Source of the DNA: [Clostridium] asparagiforme DSM 15981 | Lineage (GTDB): Bacteria; Bacillota; Clostridia; Lachnospirales; Lachnospiraceae | Direction of reading: 5' to 3' | Length of the DNA stretch: 64,000 nt | Assembly: GCA_025149125.1 (NCBI GenBank) | Contig: CP102272.1 | Coordinates: 744,001-808,000 of the forward strand | Part shown: positions 61,762 through 64,000 of the stretch, piece after piece | How the letters are laid out: the number at the start of each line of letters is the position of its first letter | How positions within the stretch are numbered: position 1 is the first letter of the stretch | Program-made: the position numbers and the translations under genes | The notes under the pieces: generated by a model | What the model saw: the letters and a program-made list of their open reading frames with translations, nothing else | Databases searched by the model: none | Told to the model about the DNA's origin: nothing

Positions 61762-61941
61762 ATGAGCGGAGAGTGGAATTGTTGGATAAAGGCTGTATAT
61801 ATTGGAATCGATGAATATGGCGATCCTAGATATTCGGATCGTAGATTTTATCGGTGCAGTACATGCCAGAAAGGAACAGCAGTGCGAACACCATATTGCC
61901 CGTGGTGCGGGTCAAAAATGCTGAAGGAGAACAGACGATGA
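61762..61941 (+). CDS. Zinc-ribbon prophage protein, 59 aa
   Basis: CSTCQKG and CPWCGSKM give a four-cysteine zinc ribbon at the C-terminus; GGVTFIG-like acidic core before. AGGTGAC ribosome site four bases before the ATG. Overlaps the next ATG. Confidence 0.68.
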   Translation: MSGEWNCWIKAVYIGIDEYGDPRYSDRRFYRCSTCQKGTAVRTPYCPWCGSKMLKENRR

Positions 61942-62210
61942 TTGAAAAAGGCGATATTGTAACCTGGGAGAGCCAGGCGCGTGGATCGTGGGTGGAGAAG
62001 CGCGGCACTGTGGTAGCGGTTGTACCGCCGGGAGAAAGTGCCCTGGGATGGGTCCCGGCGGGAACACCGAAGAGCCATATCAAGTTTGAGGTTGATGTCT
62101 ACCTGAGAGGAGACCGGGCAGTGGTGGCGGTTCCGGCAGGAGCTTACGGCGGGCTGACGCATTATTATGCACCGCGGTTGTCGGTGCTGGAGGTAAGAGG
62201 AAATGAGTAA
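61938..62210 (+). CDS. Hypothetical prophage protein, 90 aa
   Basis: MIEKGDIVTWESQARGSWVE at the start suggests an SH3-like barrel. AAGGAGA site within the upstream gene and 8-bp overlap with the next. Confidence 0.62.
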   Translation: MIEKGDIVTWESQARGSWVEKRGTVVAVVPPGESALGWVPAGTPKSHIKFEVDVYLRGDRAVVAVPAGAYGGLTHYYAPRLSVLEVRGNE

Positions 62211-62394
62211 GAAATCCAAGAAATATCTTGCCGTGTACGAAGTGACTATACTAATTACTGCAAGCAGCGAGGACTATGCCAGGGAGTTGGCCGGTCAGGT
62301 TCGAATGGGGTATGACGCATGTTCTGCTGGCACCAATGGTTATGGAGATATTGTTTCAAAAGGGACGAAGCTGATTAAATTTGACCAGATCTAA
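62203..62394 (+). CDS. Small basic prophage protein, 63 aa
   Basis: MSKKSKKYLAVYEVTILITA, alpha/beta pattern. GAGGAA site; overlaps the preceding gene by 8 bp. No function recognised. Confidence 0.55.
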   Translation: MSKKSKKYLAVYEVTILITASSEDYARELAGQVRMGYDACSAGTNGYGDIVSKGTKLIKFDQI

Positions 62395-62420
62395 TCAACA
62401 AAATCGTTAAAGGAGAACAA

Positions 62421-62687
62421 ATGAAACAGAATGCGGAAATAAGGAAGGAAATTACGGAGACCCTGAGAAGAGAGGAGCAGATGAAAAAAACAGACATGAT
62501 CGAAAGCGTGTATACCGGGTTGTCTGTAACCGTCAAAGAGATTTGTGCGGAGTGGTCTCAGATGAAACGTGAGGGCCTTGTGTATTGCGTCAATGACATG
62601 CCGGGATGGGTAGGGATCTATGACCAGGAGCCAGCCCAGGAGAGTGCAAGGGATCACATCATGCAGCGTTTTACGCGCGTTGATTAA
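62421..62687 (+). CDS. Winged-helix-like prophage protein, 88 aa
   Basis: Lys/Glu-rich coiled coil at the start, then DMIESVYTGLSVTVKEICAEWSQMKREGLVYCV (residues 25-57), a possible helix-turn-helix. AAAGGAG site. Confidence 0.55.
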   Translation: MKQNAEIRKEITETLRREEQMKKTDMIESVYTGLSVTVKEICAEWSQMKREGLVYCVNDMPGWVGIYDQEPAQESARDHIMQRFTRVD

Positions 62688-62720
62688 CTATATCGTTATT
62701 TTCCGCAGGAGGAAGGAAAT

Positions 62721-63233
62721 ATGAAAGCAATAACAATTTGGCAGCCATGGGCGTCCCTCATTGCCTGTGGCGTGAAAAAGTATGAGACACGGAGCTGGAA
62801 AACGAAGTATAGGGGGCCGATAGCAATACATGCGGCGTTGAAACCTTTCGTGAACTGCTGGTCCTGGTCCACAACTGCAAGAGCCAGAGAAGTAATCTTG
62901 CGGAGAATGGGGCTGACAGAAGATTTTGAACCTGAGAAATATTTTCCAGCAGGATGTATTCTTGCCACGGCAGAACTTGTGAATGTCTGGCATATTGTAC
63001 ACCATCCAGGAACTGACATTGATGTGGCGAGAAGTATTCATATTGGAGCCGAGAGTCTGACAGACGATAAACATGCGCCGGATTTTGGAAATTTCATTGT
63101 GCCTACGAATGATGAAATGGCTATTGGAGATTGGACGCCAGGGCGCTATGCGTGGGAACTGGATAATATAGAACTGCTTCCACTGCCAATTCCGGCAAGG
63201 GGGCGGCAGGGACTATGGAATTGGGAAAATTAA
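62721..63233 (+). CDS. ASCH domain protein
   Basis: 170 aa. ITIWQPWASLIACGVKKYETRSWKTKYRGPIAIHA, residues 4-38, is the classic ASCH start, with ARYA/PGRYAWELDNI near the end. ASCH domains bind RNA and some cleave modified nucleosides such as N4-acetylcytidine. The stop codon falls in the first unit of the 72-bp repeat. Confidence 0.85.
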   Translation: MKAITIWQPWASLIACGVKKYETRSWKTKYRGPIAIHAALKPFVNCWSWSTTARAREVILRRMGLTEDFEPEKYFPAGCILATAELVNVWHIVHHPGTDIDVARSIHIGAESLTDDKHAPDFGNFIVPTNDEMAIGDWTPGRYAWELDNIELLPLPIPARGRQGLWNWEN

Positions 63234-63380
63234 CATTTGTGGCATTGGCGAACCCAGCGGCGACATAGGCCGCCTGCAAGTAGTCATGTAAGTCCACACT
63301 ATTAACATTTGTGGCATTGGCGAACCCAGCGGCGACATAGGCCGCCTGCAAGTAGTCATGTAAGTCCACACTATTAACAT
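63229..63380. repeat. 72-bp tandem duplication between prophage genes
   Basis: Two exact units (63229-63300, 63301-63372) plus an 8-bp third start, each opening ATTAACATTTGTGGC. Minus strand is open through both copies, encoding a repeated 24-residue peptide beginning NSVDLHDYLQAAYVAAG, but with no ribosome site. Length is a multiple of three. The array starts exactly at the stop codon of the ASCH gene. Confidence 0.9.
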
Positions 63381-63394
63381 ATTGCAAAGGAGGC

Positions 63395-63634
63395 ATGGAC
63401 GTGTGTGATTATTGTGAAACTGCCTATTATAAAAATGATAGTGGCAGGGAATTTGGAAAACTTTTTGATAAAACATTAGATTATACTGGAGAAATTCAGC
63501 TTTCATGGATAAAAGAAAGCGGGATGAAAACAGGATATGAGCTGTATATGAACGACAATGATGCCTGCACTGATTTATCAGTGCCAGTTGATTTTTGCCC
63601 AAAGTGCGGACGAAGCCTTAATCCACACAATTAA
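63395..63634 (+). CDS. Zinc-ribbon prophage protein, 79 aa
   Basis: CDYCETAYY at the start and CPKCGRSLN at the end give two widely spaced CxxC pairs, a typical phage zinc ribbon. AAAGGAGGC site. Begins 15 bases after the 72-bp repeat array. Confidence 0.72.
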   Translation: MDVCDYCETAYYKNDSGREFGKLFDKTLDYTGEIQLSWIKESGMKTGYELYMNDNDACTDLSVPVDFCPKCGRSLNPHN

Positions 63635-63639
63635 CATTC

Positions 63640-63688
63640 CCCAGGTCGATCCTGCGGAGAGGTATGGTTTTCGCAGGATTGGCCTGGG
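63640..63688 (+). other. 17-bp RNA hairpin between prophage genes
   Basis: CCCAGG-x-C-x-ATCCTGCG pairs with CGCAGGAT-x-G-x-CCTGGG; the two odd positions are G-U pairs, so all 17 pairs hold in RNA. Loop 15 nt, no U run. Processing site, stabiliser or protein-binding element. Confidence 0.55.
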
Positions 63689-63727
63689 AGATTAGCACTT
63701 TCCAGGAGAATGGAGGGAATTACAGTC

Positions 63728-64000
63728 ATGGCATGGATATGGGTTAGTAGGCTGATACTTTTTATACTTGGGTTTTTCTTAGGGACGCTGGCGGCTATAT
63801 CGTCCTATGATGAGGGCGTAATGAATAAGGAGCCACTTACTCGGCAGGAATTACAAGGGATGGCTGGAAAGCCTGTATACTGTGCCGATATAGAATCCTA
63901 TGGGATCGTAAAATGCGAAACCATAGGGACATGGGCGGGAGTACCGTTTTTAGTTGGAGCGTGGCACCATGATGGCGTTGCCGTAAATTTTGAATACAAC
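63728..64000 (+). CDS. Prophage membrane-anchored protein (partial at window edge)
   Basis: At least 91 aa, running off the end. One N-terminal membrane helix (VSRLILFILGFFLGTLAAIS), then an acidic linker and a beta-rich end (VPFLVGAWHHDGVAVNFEYN). GGAGGG site, 10 bases upstream. Unknown function. Confidence 0.6.
   Translation, partial: MAWIWVSRLILFILGFFLGTLAAISSYDEGVMNKEPLTRQELQGMAGKPVYCADIESYGIVKCETIGTWAGVPFLVGAWHHDGVAVNFEYN

Larger units (their letters stand above)
50599..64000. mobile_element. Prophage, left arm (right end outside the window)
   Basis: A tyrosine integrase at the left edge, CI-like repressor with divergent early promoter, then tightly packed small early genes including recombination and replication proteins. 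GC content drops relative to the chromosome. No structural genes are seen, since the window ends in the early region. The left attachment site should lie in 50341-50598; I see no tRNA there. Confidence 0.88.

Noticed and set aside
63121..63396. 91-aa minus-strand frame over the 72-bp repeats
   Set aside because: No ribosome site, opposite to all neighbours, and kept open only because the repeat is a multiple of three. Kept as an observation, not a gene.

Overview
The window reads as a chromosome segment of a high-GC anaerobic member of the Clostridia (Bacillota), probably a gut Lachnospiraceae or Oscillospiraceae relative. The grounds are strong AGGAGG ribosome sites, GTG and TTG starts, ChW-type cell-wall repeats, TraX, DhaK/DhaL, sigma-54 activators and a Bacillus-type LexA box. 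The species cannot be fixed from sequence alone. About 50 kb is GC-rich chromosome and the last 13.4 kb is a lower-GC prophage that runs off the right edge.

1-6.8 kb: the tail of a propanediol-type bacterial microcompartment operon (pduS, pduT, pduU, pduV in Salmonella order), then a complete binding-protein ABC importer of the iron/polyamine/opine class. 6.8-8.7 kb: an AT-richer zinc-ribbon membrane protein. 8.9-19.2 kb: a sigma-54 activator followed by an eight-gene polyol/ketose operon. It encodes a Zn-type dehydrogenase, a ribose-type ABC importer with two permeases, an amidohydrolase, DhaK and DhaL. A GG-N10-GC sigma-54 promoter and an upstream palindrome lie between activator and operon, so the regulatory circuit can be read from the DNA. 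19.2-22.6 kb: a gene-free 0.6 kb holding a strong promoter and a candidate RNA, then TraX, a GntR regulator and an AEC transporter.

22.6-44.7 kb: a cell-surface polysaccharide locus with UDP-galactopyranose mutase, several GT2 and GT8 glycosyltransferases, two flippases, an ATP-grasp enzyme, a sugar aminotransferase, DUF2304 and DUF2142 proteins, RfbC and an ABC-2 export permease without its ATPase. A second sigma-54 module (activator, YjiH/YjiG-like transporter, M20 hydrolase) interrupts it. The interruption, together with glf and one glycosyltransferase, is bracketed by two nearly identical 50-bp promoter copies. A secreted L,D-transpeptidase is embedded in the locus.

44.9-50.3 kb: a YgjP-type metallopeptidase, a split chromate transporter with a divergent LysR regulator, an ACT-Crp/Fnr pair, and a thioredoxin-ferredoxin-NapH-like operon with a possible Crp/Fnr site.

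50.6-64.0 kb: the prophage left arm. It has an integrase, a membrane protein, a LexA-box-controlled XRE gene, a CI-like repressor with operators and a divergent early promoter, many small early genes, a Rad52-like annealing protein, NinB-like and HNH-like proteins, replication proteins and two ASCH-type proteins. Several genes under 60 codons are supported by ribosome sites and stop/start overlaps. A 72-bp tandem duplication and several strong RNA hairpins lie between the late genes of this arm.
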